NCBI GenBank assembly: GCA_900550145.1
Contig: URRF01000010.1
Span: 1-36,340 of the forward strand
Source of the DNA: an uncultured Mollicutes bacterium
GTDB taxonomy: Bacteria > Bacillota_I > Bacilli_A > RF39 > UBA660
DNA length: 36,340 nucleotides
Direction of reading: 5' to 3'
Of this stretch, positions 1 to 7,846 are shown in pieces. A model generated the notes under the pieces. That model had not been told where the DNA came from. It made no database searches and saw nothing but the letters and a program-made list of their open reading frames with translations. Numbering within the stretch: position 1 is the stretch's first letter; each line of letters opens with the position of its first letter. The position numbers and the translations under genes are program-made.

Positions 1-68
1 ATTTTTATATGTCTTTTTCAATGTAACTTTGTTGCACTTCAGAAAAAAATTTTCCTTATAAAACCAAT

Positions 69-97
69 TTGACAAATTAACTTTTTAATAGTATTAT
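69..97 (+). promoter_or_regulatory. Promoter of the adenylate-forming ligase
   Basis: TTGACA at 69-74 and TATTAT at 92-97 with a 17-nt spacer, a near-consensus housekeeping promoter. Transcription would start near 104, followed by an SD (AGGGGG) before the ATG at 155. Bases 1-68 show no gene. Confidence 0.75.
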
Positions 98-154
98 ATG
101 TCACAACAAAAGGGAAACATTGGCCTTATAAAGTGATATTAGGGGGAATTTTAT

Positions 155-1975
155 ATGACAAAAGAAGAATTATTGAAAGCAAAACAAGATTTATTAAATC
201 TTGAAGAATTAAAATTAAGTGGTTATCCAACTGTTGATAAGCCATGGACTGCAATTTATAATCAAGATGAGCTAGGAAAAGAAATACCAAAGAGAACTGC
301 TTATCAAGAAGTTTATAATAATAATTCAACCTTTCCAAAAGATTTAGCATTAGAATTTTTTGGTAGCAAAATAAATTATTCAACTTTTTTTAGAAACATA
401 GAAGCAACTGCTAAAGCATTACAGGAATATGGTGTGAAAAAAGGCGGCTTTGTTACAATATGTGCTGCAGGTGTACCAGAAACTGTTTATTCATTTTATG
501 CGTTATCAAAATTAGGTGCAGTTGCAAATATGATAGCACCACACTTTGAAAAAAAAGATTTAATTGCAAGAATTAGTGATTGTGAAAGCGATACATTAAT
601 AGTAATGGATAAATTTTACCCTGAATTAAAAGATGCAATTAAACAATCTAGAATAAGAAATATAATTGTTTTACCAACTTTAAATTCTTCAATACTAAGA
701 TTAATTTCTAAAGGTTATAAATTAGATAGTCATAGCAATGAATTATATTGGAATCAATTTATTAAAGATGGTAGAAACAGAGAAGAAAGTTTAACTGTTC
801 CATATGAAAAAGATTTACCATTAACAATGGTATATTCAAGTGGAACAACAGGTGCATCTAAAGGAATTTTATTATCAAATGATAGTTTTCAAAATTCAAT
901 TCAAGCATATCCTGCATCAGGTGTTGATATATCTAGGGGACAAAAATTTTATCAAATTATTCCACCTTGGTATTCAACTGGGTTGAGTACATCGATACAT
1001 TTACCATTATCCTATGGGACATCAGTATTTATGGATCCAAGATTTGAAAGAGATGTTTTTGTTAAGAATATTGTTAAAGCAAAACCAAATTATTGTGTTG
1101 CTCCAACTAGTATGTATGAAGGTTTTTTAGATGAAAAACTAGTAAAGAATAAAGATTTATCTTTCTTTAATTACCCATTCGAAGGTGGTGAACCTTTAAG
1201 TGATGAAGTTGCTACTAAAATTGAAACTGTATTTAAACAACATGGTAGTACTGCACCATTAAGGGTTGCTTATGGGCAATGTGAATGTGGTGCTGCAATA
1301 ACAACACAAACACAAATGTCTGAAAGTACTAGAGGTTCTGTTGGTATACCATTACCAGGAGTTACAATCGGAATATTTGACGATGATTTTAATGAATTAC
1401 CATATTATGAAAGAGGACAAATTTTAGCTAATACTCCATGTAGTATGCTAGGGTATTACAAAAATGAAAAGGCAACTGAAGAATATTTTCATATAGATAA
1501 AAATGGTACAAAATGGAATTGTACGGGTGATATTGGATATATTGATGAAAAGGGTAATTTATTTGTTCAAGGTAGAGCATCTGATTATTCAATGATAAAT
1601 GAAGAGAAAATATACAATTTTGATATAGAACAAATTATAATGGAATTAGACTATGTTAAAATATGTGATGTATTAGAATTTGATAATAATGGTACAAAAG
1701 AGTTAGCAGTACATCTAATCTTTAATGAAGATATTCAAAAAGCAATGGAAGGTACACCAAATTATTTGAAAGATAAATTACATGATATTCAACAACACAT
1801 TTATGAAAAGACAAACAATAAAAATATGGTACCATGTAGATTTAAAATAAGAGAATCATTTCCGTATGCTAAATCAGGTAAAAGAGATGTAGCCAAAATT
1901 AAACAAGAAAAAGATGGATTTGTGATAATCAACAACACTATTAATGAAAACAAACAAAAAAAATTATCTCGTTAA
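155..1975 (+). CDS. Class I adenylate-forming enzyme (acyl-AMP ligase / acyl-CoA synthetase family)
   Basis: This 606-residue protein belongs to the AMP-binding superfamily, which activates a carboxylic acid with ATP to an acyl-adenylate. The P-loop-like motif YSSGTTGASKG lies near residues 227-237. The hinge region reads WNCTGDIGYIDEKGNLFVQGR-like, with the conserved Asp that binds ribose, and a C-terminal Lys in SGKRDVAK fits the adenylation lysine. No signal peptide or membrane segment is seen, so it should be cytoplasmic. The acid and the acceptor (CoA, carrier protein or small molecule) cannot be read from the sequence. The ATG follows AGGGGG at good spacing. It is transcribed alone: a terminator hairpin overlaps its stop codon. 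The next gene is a sensor kinase with its own promoter. Confidence 0.88.
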   Translation: MTKEELLKAKQDLLNLEELKLSGYPTVDKPWTAIYNQDELGKEIPKRTAYQEVYNNNSTFPKDLALEFFGSKINYSTFFRNIEATAKALQEYGVKKGGFVTICAAGVPETVYSFYALSKLGAVANMIAPHFEKKDLIARISDCESDTLIVMDKFYPELKDAIKQSRIRNIIVLPTLNSSILRLISKGYKLDSHSNELYWNQFIKDGRNREESLTVPYEKDLPLTMVYSSGTTGASKGILLSNDSFQNSIQAYPASGVDISRGQKFYQIIPPWYSTGLSTSIHLPLSYGTSVFMDPRFERDVFVKNIVKAKPNYCVAPTSMYEGFLDEKLVKNKDLSFFNYPFEGGEPLSDEVATKIETVFKQHGSTAPLRVAYGQCECGAAITTQTQMSESTRGSVGIPLPGVTIGIFDDDFNELPYYERGQILANTPCSMLGYYKNEKATEEYFHIDKNGTKWNCTGDIGYIDEKGNLFVQGRASDYSMINEEKIYNFDIEQIIMELDYVKICDVLEFDNNGTKELAVHLIFNEDIQKAMEGTPNYLKDKLHDIQQHIYEKTNNKNMVPCRFKIRESFPYAKSGKRDVAKIKQEKDGFVIINNTINENKQKKLSR

Positions 1976-1988
1976 GGAGATTTTTTTT
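1966..1988 (+). terminator. Terminator overlapping the ligase stop codon
   Basis: ATCTC (1966-1970), loop GTTAAG, GAGAT (1977-1981), then an eight-T run. The TAA stop (1973-1975) lies within the loop region. The stem is short. Confidence 0.6.
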
Positions 1989-2028
1989 ATATAAAATAGT
2001 TGAAAAATTATAAAAAATGAAGTATTTG

Positions 2029-2039
2029 TGTGGTAAAAT
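2029..2039 (+). promoter_or_regulatory. Extended -10 promoter of the hybrid kinase gene
   Basis: TGTGGTAAAAT: a TG-extended -10 (TAAAAT at 2034-2039) 22 nt before the ATG. No convincing -35 at 17 nt. The same TGTGGTAAAAT string occurs before the Nudix gene. Confidence 0.5.
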
Positions 2040-2061
2040 GTTAATATAAAGGAGTGAATTT

Positions 2062-4401
2062 ATGGTTATTTCAAATCTTACATGGTTAATAATTTTTAGT
2101 TTTGTGTATGTTGTTGCCTTGTTTTTTTTATATTTTTCAAAGACAAGATTAGATAATGGAGAAAATAAAATATATAAATGTATTCTTATTTCAAATTTAG
2201 TTGGATTAGTATTACAATTCTTCTGTGATTTTGTATCATATAAATATGATGTAATACCTACCATTATAAGTGATTTTGTATTACGATTATATTTAGTATA
2301 TTTTATTATTTTTATATCACTACTAATTTTTTATTTAATTGAAATTTCATTTAAACACAAAAAAATTGCCAATATAATAACTTTAATAGTTGATATATTA
2401 ATAACTATTGTAGTATTTGTGCTTCCATATAGCTTACATAGAGATGTTGCTCAAAGAATTTATTATACCTATGGTCCAGCAGTTCAAATAGTTTTCTGTT
2501 TATCTGGTGTATTAAGTTTAGTTATATTTATAATTTTAATTGTAAAAAGAAAAAGTGTTGGTTTAAATAAAAAAGTTTTACCAATTTGGTTATATTTGTT
2601 ATTTGGACTAGGTGTTATGGTTATTCAAATGAAACATCCTGAATTAGTAATAACAACAGCTATGGAAAGCTTAATTTGTTGTTTAATGTATTTTACAATA
2701 GAAAATCCTGATTTAAAAATGATTGCAAAATTAGAACTTGCAAAAGATCAAGCTGAAAAAGCAAATAGAGCAAAAAGTGATTTTTTGTCAAGTATGTCTC
2801 ATGAAATAAGAACTCCATTAAATGCAATAGTTGGATTATCAGAAGATAATTTATCTTATGAAGAAAAATGCCCTCCTGAAGTAATAGAAAATTCACATGA
2901 TATTATGAATGCATCACAAACTTTACTAGAGATAGTTGGAAACATACTTGATATAAATAAGATAGAATCTGAAAAACTAGAAATTGTAGAAAATCCTTAT
3001 GATTTTAGAGATAGTATTACAAAGATGTGCAAAGTTACTTCAACTCGAATTGGTGAGAAGAATATTAAATTTAATTTAAGCATAGCAGATGATTTGCCTT
3101 ATGAATTAATAGGCGATAAAGTTCATGTAAAAGAAATTGTTAATAATATTTTAACAAATGCAATTAAATATACAGAACAAGGTGAAATTAATTTAAATGT
3201 TAAATGTGTTAATGATTATAATAAGAGATTATCTAATTTAATAATTACGTGTCAAGATACAGGAAGAGGGATAAAAAAGGAGTATATATCAAAACTATTC
3301 ACAAAATTTGAAAGATTAGACATTGAAAAAAATACTACTACTGAAGGAACAGGACTAGGACTTGCAATAACTAAAGCATTAACTGAAATGATGGGTGGAA
3401 CAATTAATGTAAGTAGTCAATTTGGAAAAGGATCAATTTTTGTAATAAATCTTCCACAAAAAGTTAGTAAATTTCAAAGACCAATGACTGAAAAAGAAAT
3501 AATGGATACAGCATCAAAATTATTAAATAATAAAGTTGAAGAAAGTAAAACATATAATATTGATTATGGACACAGAAAGATATTAATTGTAGATGACAAT
3601 AAATTAAATATTAAAGTAGCAAGAAGAGCAATTTCAGATTTTGATTTTGAAATAGATGAATGTTATGATGGACTTGAATGTTTGAATAAAGTTGTTGTTG
3701 GAAATGAATATGATTTGATTTTAATGGATATAATGATGCCTAATATGAGTGGTGAAACAGCAATAAAAAGATTAAAAGAAAATCCTAATTTTAAAATTCC
3801 TGTAATAGCACTTACGGCAGATGCAGTAGCTGGGGCTAAAGAAAAATATGTGAGTGAAGGATTTATCGATTATATATCTAAACCATTTAACAAAGAACAA
3901 ATGAAACAAAAATTAGATATTGTATTTAACAATAGTGATATGTTGACAAAAGTGGAAAAAGGAAAATCTCAAGTTAATAATTCAATTGTAGGTCAAGAAG
4001 AAATTGAAGGTATTTCTGATAAAACATCAAATAAAATAATTGATGAGAATTATTTACTAGAAAATGGTGTTAATTATAAAAAAGGTATAGAACTTTTGGG
4101 CGATTTAGAGACATATAATGATATGTTATCTGATTGGTTTAAAGAATCTCAAAATAAATTTGAACAATTAAAATTGTTTAAATTAAGACATGATATGCCA
4201 AACTATGCAATAGCAGTTCATGCATTAAAAAGTGATTCAAAATATTTTGGATTTGATAAACTTGCTGAATTATCCTACAATCACGAAATGAAAAGTAAAG
4301 AAAATGATCAAGATTATGTACTTAATAATTTTCATGAACTAGAATTGGAATTTTTCAGAATATCAAATGTTGTAGAAACATATTTAAAGAGCAAATCATA
4401 A
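2062..4401 (+). CDS. Hybrid sensor histidine kinase (7-TM sensor, HisKA, HATPase, REC, HPt)
   Basis: A 779-residue membrane phosphorelay protein. Seven hydrophobic segments fill roughly residues 1-215. A short coiled linker (AKDQAEKANRAKSDFLS) leads to the H-box SHEIRTPLNA with His247. N, G1 and G2 boxes follow (TNAIKY, DTGRG, GTGLGL) near 365-440. A receiver domain at about 510-625 has the acidic pair DD and phospho-acceptor Asp556 in LMDIMMPNMSG. The C-terminal part (about 665-775) has the HPt motif HALKSDSKYFG with His720. All phosphotransfer residues are present, so His247 to Asp556 to His720 relay is expected. The output regulator is not encoded next to it. The SD AAAGGAG supports the ATG. 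The ligand is unknown; the membrane sensor resembles 7-TM sensor kinases in general layout only. Confidence 0.9.
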   Translation: MVISNLTWLIIFSFVYVVALFFLYFSKTRLDNGENKIYKCILISNLVGLVLQFFCDFVSYKYDVIPTIISDFVLRLYLVYFIIFISLLIFYLIEISFKHKKIANIITLIVDILITIVVFVLPYSLHRDVAQRIYYTYGPAVQIVFCLSGVLSLVIFIILIVKRKSVGLNKKVLPIWLYLLFGLGVMVIQMKHPELVITTAMESLICCLMYFTIENPDLKMIAKLELAKDQAEKANRAKSDFLSSMSHEIRTPLNAIVGLSEDNLSYEEKCPPEVIENSHDIMNASQTLLEIVGNILDINKIESEKLEIVENPYDFRDSITKMCKVTSTRIGEKNIKFNLSIADDLPYELIGDKVHVKEIVNNILTNAIKYTEQGEINLNVKCVNDYNKRLSNLIITCQDTGRGIKKEYISKLFTKFERLDIEKNTTTEGTGLGLAITKALTEMMGGTINVSSQFGKGSIFVINLPQKVSKFQRPMTEKEIMDTASKLLNNKVEESKTYNIDYGHRKILIVDDNKLNIKVARRAISDFDFEIDECYDGLECLNKVVVGNEYDLILMDIMMPNMSGETAIKRLKENPNFKIPVIALTADAVAGAKEKYVSEGFIDYISKPFNKEQMKQKLDIVFNNSDMLTKVEKGKSQVNNSIVGQEEIEGISDKTSNKIIDENYLLENGVNYKKGIELLGDLETYNDMLSDWFKESQNKFEQLKLFKLRHDMPNYAIAVHALKSDSKYFGFDKLAELSYNHEMKSKENDQDYVLNNFHELELEFFRISNVVETYLKSKS

Positions 4402-4516
4402 TTCCTCTTTTTATGTAATAAAAAATTGAATAATAGATTTTATTGAATGCGATTTTGTCAAATATAGTATGGTAAGTGATTAATATTAGACAAAAAATGA
4501 CTTAAATAAGTCCTCA

Positions 4517-4543
4517 TAAAAAATTAAAACTGAGAGTTTTAAT
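4517..4543 (-). terminator. Terminator downstream of the XRE remnant (- strand)
   Basis: ATTAAAACT (4523-4531), loop GAG, AGTTTTAAT (4535-4543). Read on the - strand it is followed by a T run (A run at 4518-4522 on the + strand). It sits just past the stop of the HTH remnant. Confidence 0.55.
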
Positions 4544-4546
4544 CTT

Positions 4547-4828
4547 TTAATATATAATTTTATCAGAAGAAATTTTATATCTATTACATATGTCATATAG
4601 GAATGAAGTTTGAATTAAAGTATGATCTTTTTCATATGCAGAGATAACAGATTGTGTTGTATTTATTGATTTAGCAAACTCTTTTTGTGATAAATTTTGT
4701 TTAAGTCTTAAATTTTTTATATTGATTCCAATTAAATATTTATTGATTTTATTATTTAAGGATTCCTTTTTATCGGTAAGACCAATGGCATAGTCTAATG
4801 TTTTTATTATCGTTTGTTCTGATTATTA
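4547..4828 (-). pseudogene. Truncated XRE-family HTH regulator remnant
   Basis: Read on the - strand, an open frame ending at TAA (4547-4549) encodes a helix-turn-helix of the Cro/C1 (XRE) type: the segment IKNLRLKQNLSQKEFAKSIN followed by TTQSVISAYEK. The frame is closed by a TAA just upstream (near 4829-4831), and no ATG, GTG or TTG with an SD precedes the domain, so the N-terminal part is missing. About 30 residues (DYAIGLTDKKES...) precede the HTH. It is probably a decayed regulator from a mobile or accessory element, next to other gene remains. Confidence 0.6.
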
Positions 4829-4903
4829 TAGAAGCAATATTATTAACAAAGATTCATGAGTCTTTAAGTAATCTTAATGAATGGTTAATGAAAAAATTAT
4901 AGT
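4813..4903 (+). pseudogene. Unrecognised membrane-protein scrap
   Basis: A short + strand frame ending at TAG (4901-4903) reads as a hydrophobic stretch (FVLIIIEAILLTKI) followed by a polar tail ending NEWLMKKL. There is no start codon with an SD. It abuts the HTH remnant and looks like the C-terminus of a lost membrane protein. The family is not recognised. Confidence 0.25.
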
Positions 4904-4938
4904 GTTATATCTTTTTTTAGGGTGTTATAACTGTATAA

Positions 4939-5500
4939 AATAATATCTGAAAAATAGAAGAGGAAATACTAGAAATAATTAATGAAGATTTTGATAAAAA
5001 TATATCCTAAAAATAGTGATACGGCAATAACTTTCTATAAAACTATTCAAAATAAATTTCATTATGCAATTACTGGAAACACCGCTGCTGAAATAGTTTA
5101 TAAGAGGGTGGATTCTAAAGAAGAAAATATGGGACTTATTACCTGGGAAAATTAACCTGATGGGAAGATTTTAAAATCTGATGTAATTATTGCCAAGAAC
5201 TATTTAAATGAACAAGAAATTAAAAATTTAAATAATTTAGTAAACTAATTTTTGAATATCGCTGAAAATAATGCAGAAAGAAGTATAACAATGTATATGG
5301 AAGATTAGAAAAATGAAGTAGAAAATGCCCTAAAAGTTTTCCATTATGAAATTTTAGAAGGAAAAGGAAAAATCTCACATAAGCAAGCAGTCGAAAAAGC
5401 GGAAAATGAATATGAAAAATATAAAGTTATACAGTACAAGAATTATGTGCCAGATTTTGATAGACTATTAAGTAAAACAAAGCAAATTTTAAAACAATAA
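4939..5500 (+). pseudogene. RhuM-family protein pseudogene
   Basis: The C-terminal part of a RhuM (virulence RhuM / DNA-binding accessory) protein is readable. One frame from 4982 to 5500 gives segments such as FYKTIQNKFHYAITGNTAAE, ENMGLITWEN, ILKSDVIIAKNYLNEQEI, KISHKQAVEKAENEYEKYK and a terminal DFDRLLSK. It is broken by three in-frame stops: TAA after TWEN, TAA after NNLVN and TAG after MYMED. At the third site the family usually has Trp (one-base change TGG to TAG). Just upstream the frame shifts: EEEILEIINEDFDKN is read in another frame from about 4939. The N-terminal DNA-binding half is missing. RhuM genes usually sit in mobile or defence-type accessory regions. Confidence 0.8.
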
Positions 5501-5754
5501 TTCCATTAGAACAAACAGGGCATGCCATATTTACAAATTATATAGTAAATGTGAAAGCAAATGGAGTTAAAGCTCCGGCTAGTGTAATAAAAGGTGAAGG
5601 TAAAGCAAATTCAATAAGCAGTATAAATGGTTCAACCCTATTCACATTAACTGAAGATGATGAAGTGACATTAGTTATAACTACAGATCAAGATACAGAT
5701 TTAATATTTGATGGAACAATAAATGCAAAATTAAGTGTTATAAAACTAGATTAA
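5497..5754 (+). pseudogene. C-terminal fragment of a collagen-like/C1q-type surface protein
   Basis: The open frame begins inside the RhuM pseudogene stop and runs to TAA at 5752-5754. The segment includes EQTGHAIFTNYIVNVKANGV and ends with SSINGSTLFTLTEDDEVTLV ... DGTINAKLSVIKLD. This resembles the C-terminal trimerising jelly-roll of BclA-like collagen proteins, which end in 'A.L.VIKL'. No Gly-X-Y collagen repeat or secretion signal remains. The GTG at 5551 has no good SD, so an independent gene is unlikely. It is best read as the tail of a deleted surface-protein gene joined to the RhuM remnant. Confidence 0.45.
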
Positions 5755-5787
5755 ATTGTATTAATTGCCTTATTTTAAATCTTGTTT

Positions 5788-5810
5788 GAGAGATAATTAT
5801 ATCTCTTTTG
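5788..5810 (+). terminator. Terminator after the gene graveyard
   Basis: AGAGAT (5789-5794), loop AATTAT, ATCTCT (5801-5806), then TTTTG. Confidence 0.55.
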
Positions 5811-5871
5811 TTTTGCTCAAAAAGTATTGCATTCGTGTTAAAGCTTCGTATTAAAATAAATACTAATATTA

Positions 5872-5880
5872 TGATATACT
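5872..5880 (+). promoter_or_regulatory. Extended -10 promoter of the HD-domain gene
   Basis: TGATATACT at 5872-5880; a second TATAAT lies at 5886-5891. No clear -35. Confidence 0.4.
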
Positions 5881-5913
5881 ATGTTTATAATATAAAAAAT
5901 GATTGGTGAAAAT

Positions 5914-6645
5914 ATGTCAAATATAAATAAAAATAAGAAAAAATTAAATAAAATAATGGATAAATATAATTTAACTAGTTATGAAAAAAATGAGCTTTTT
6001 GGTATTATAAATAAAATATTTAGTCATAAAGAATTTCAAAATAGAATGACTTGTAAATTTATGCATCATGGAAAAATTACTTTAGGATATCACATACTAC
6101 AAGTAACTGTAGTAACGTATTCATTATGTAAAATGAATCAAGAAAAAGTAAATCTTCAATTAGTGCTATATATAGCAATGATGCATGATTTATATTCCAA
6201 ACCATGGCAAAATAATATAAAAGAAAAAGCCAAAAAAATATCAAATAAACATGGATTTAGACATCCATTAGAAAGCGTAATCAATTCATTAATATGGTAC
6301 AAAGAAATATTTGATAATTTTCAATACAGTTATGATTTAATAGATGGAATCATTCACCATATGTATCCATTCCCAGTAAGAATATTTCAAAATTATAACG
6401 AAAATGTATTAGAACTAAAAAATTTTGAGATGATAAAAAATATAGATAAAAAATATATAGATTATATAATTGAAACTACAAACATAAATAAAATAGGAAA
6501 TTTTTCTTATTCAAAACCTAAAACAAAAGAAGGTAAAATAGTATTAAAAGCAGATAAAATGGTATCAATAGGAAATTTTGATAGCATAAATGATCTTAAA
6601 GCATGTATTACAGGAAAAAATAAAAACATTAAATACAAAAAGTAA
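5914..6645 (+). CDS. HD-domain metal-dependent phosphohydrolase-like protein
   Basis: A 243-residue soluble protein with the metal ligands of HD-superfamily enzymes: His in TLGYHILQV, the HD pair in AMMHDLYSKP, then His in RHPLESV and a HH pair in IIHHMYPFP. The family hydrolyses phosphate esters such as nucleotides; the substrate here is unknown. Similar small HD proteins are common near stress genes, but no partner is evident. The ATG at 5914 has a GGTGA SD 5 nt upstream. An ATG at 5899 lacks one and would add only five residues. The gene stands alone, with debris upstream and a membrane protein with its own promoter downstream. Confidence 0.75.
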   Translation: MSNINKNKKKLNKIMDKYNLTSYEKNELFGIINKIFSHKEFQNRMTCKFMHHGKITLGYHILQVTVVTYSLCKMNQEKVNLQLVLYIAMMHDLYSKPWQNNIKEKAKKISNKHGFRHPLESVINSLIWYKEIFDNFQYSYDLIDGIIHHMYPFPVRIFQNYNENVLELKNFEMIKNIDKKYIDYIIETTNINKIGNFSYSKPKTKEGKIVLKADKMVSIGNFDSINDLKACITGKNKNIKYKK

Positions 6646-6717
6646 TTCTGTTAAACGTATTTACTAAACTCTATTCTAAAATACAAAAAAATAACATATA
6701 TATATTTTGTAGAAGTA

Positions 6718-6746
6718 TTGCACAAGAACAATTTTAATGTTAAAAT
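6718..6746 (+). promoter_or_regulatory. Promoter of the DUF4282-like gene
   Basis: TTGCAC (6718-6723), 17-nt spacer, TAAAAT (6741-6746), then GGAGTG before the ATG at 6772. Confidence 0.6.
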
Positions 6747-6771
6747 TTATTATGAAAAGGAGTGAAGAATA

Positions 6772-7194
6772 ATGACATATGATTACGATTTATACACGCC
6801 AACAAATACTGCTGGAATTGGTGTATGGGGAGTAATAGCTGCTACATTGGCTATAGTAGGAGGATTAGTAGTATATTTTGTATTTCTAAATAAGAGTAAT
6901 GAAGACAAATACAAAGGATTTGTAGGATATCTATATGAGTTTCTATCATTTAAAAAAATGTGGTTAGAATCTATATTGAAAGTAACTTATTTAATTCTTG
7001 CGATTTATATTACATTACAATCTTTTGGGTTAATTGGAACTAGTTTCTTATTATTTATTCTTATGTTAGTATTAGGAAACATAATATTAAGAATAGTATA
7101 TGAAATGTCTTTAATATTACTAACAATATGCAAAAATACTACAGAAATTAATTCTAAATTAGGTAAAACTAAAGTTACAAAAAAAGAAGAATAA
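6772..7194 (+). CDS. Small membrane protein, DUF4282-like
   Basis: 140 residues. One hydrophobic helix near residues 17-39 is followed by a polar stretch, then two helices at about 65-85 and 92-112. The second half (FKKMWLESILKVTYLILAIY ... RIVYEMSLILLTICKNTTEI) has the DUF4282 pattern: two TM helices and a terminal Arg-x-x-x-Glu helix. The tail is Lys-rich and should be cytoplasmic. The function of this family is not known. The start has a strong SD (GGAGTG). The gene is monocistronic, ending at a strong hairpin at 7203-7234. Confidence 0.6.
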   Translation: MTYDYDLYTPTNTAGIGVWGVIAATLAIVGGLVVYFVFLNKSNEDKYKGFVGYLYEFLSFKKMWLESILKVTYLILAIYITLQSFGLIGTSFLLFILMLVLGNIILRIVYEMSLILLTICKNTTEINSKLGKTKVTKKEE

Positions 7195-7202
7195 TAAAAT
7201 AA

Positions 7203-7238
7203 AAAATGTATTTGCTAACTAGTAAATACATTTTATTT
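7203..7238. terminator. Strong terminator after the DUF4282-like gene
   Basis: Perfect 11-bp stem AAAATGTATTT (7203-7213) / AAATACATTTT (7224-7234) with a 10-nt loop; A-rich upstream and T-rich downstream, so it may work on both strands. Confidence 0.7.
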
Positions 7239-7256
7239 AATTATATAAGGAGAAAT

Positions 7257-7784
7257 ATGAGAATTAAAATAGTACAAGTGGGAGAATTAGAGGAAAATTG
7301 TTATATTGTAGAAAAAAATAATAAGTGTTTAATAATTGATCCAGGAAGCGAATTTAATAAGATAAAAGAAAATATTGACAAAGAGGTAATAGGAATATTA
7401 ATTACTCATTCACATTATGATCATGTAGGAGCATTAAAAGAAGCAAAAAATTACTACAATATAAAGGTATATGAATATAAAAATTTAAAAGAAGGAAAAA
7501 TTACAATAGGTCCTTTTGATATAGAAGTAATATATACAAAAGGCCACACAAATGATTCAGTTACATATTATTTTAAAGAAGAAAAAATAATGTTTACAGG
7601 AGATTTTATATTTAAAAATAGTATTGGAAGAACTGATTTAGGTGGAAATACAAAAGATATGATAGAAAGTATTAATAAAATTAAACATTATGACGATTCT
7701 ATAATAATATATCCAGGGCATGGTGAATATACCACTTTATCAAGTGAAAAAGAAAATAATGAGTTCTTTAACACTTTACATTAG
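7257..7784 (+). CDS. MBL-fold metallo-hydrolase (glyoxalase II-like)
   Basis: A 175-residue protein with the metallo-beta-lactamase fold signatures in order: LIIDPGSEF, THSHYDHVGA (HxHxDH metal site), KGHTNDSVTYYF, MFTGDFIFKNSIGRTDLGG and a final YPGHGEYT. All binuclear-zinc ligands appear present. The pattern is that of the short hydroxyacylglutathione-hydrolase-like family (YqgX/YcbL type); the true substrate is undetermined. The ATG at 7257 has an AAGGAG SD. An upstream in-frame start at 7206 would lie within the preceding terminator and is rejected. Confidence 0.88.
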   Translation: MRIKIVQVGELEENCYIVEKNNKCLIIDPGSEFNKIKENIDKEVIGILITHSHYDHVGALKEAKNYYNIKVYEYKNLKEGKITIGPFDIEVIYTKGHTNDSVTYYFKEEKIMFTGDFIFKNSIGRTDLGGNTKDMIESINKIKHYDDSIIIYPGHGEYTTLSSEKENNEFFNTLH

Positions 7785-7786
7785 AA

Positions 7787-7829
7787 ATATGCATAGTATT
7801 TTATATATTTTTAATGCATATGATATAAT
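7787..7829 (+). promoter_or_regulatory. cofE-like promoter with an upstream inverted repeat
   Basis: Extended -10 TGATATAAT at 7821-7829. Two copies of an 8-bp inverted repeat, ATATGCAT (7787-7794) and ATGCATAT (7814-7821), flank the -35 region and touch the -10. This could be an operator; no regulator is identified. Confidence 0.45.
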
Positions 7830-7846
7830 TTAACTAGGAGGTTAAC

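Noticed and set aside
4982..5500. Stop-codon reassignment or read-through in the RhuM frame
   Set aside because: TAA and TAG end many intact genes in the window, so the three stops mark a pseudogene.
5551..5754. Independent 67-codon gene
   Set aside because: No SD at the GTG, the frame is open further upstream, and the product is only a C-terminal domain fragment.
5829..5840. GCATTCGTG shared with the uvrB element at 18181
   Set aside because: A single 9-mer match with no shared flanks is within chance.
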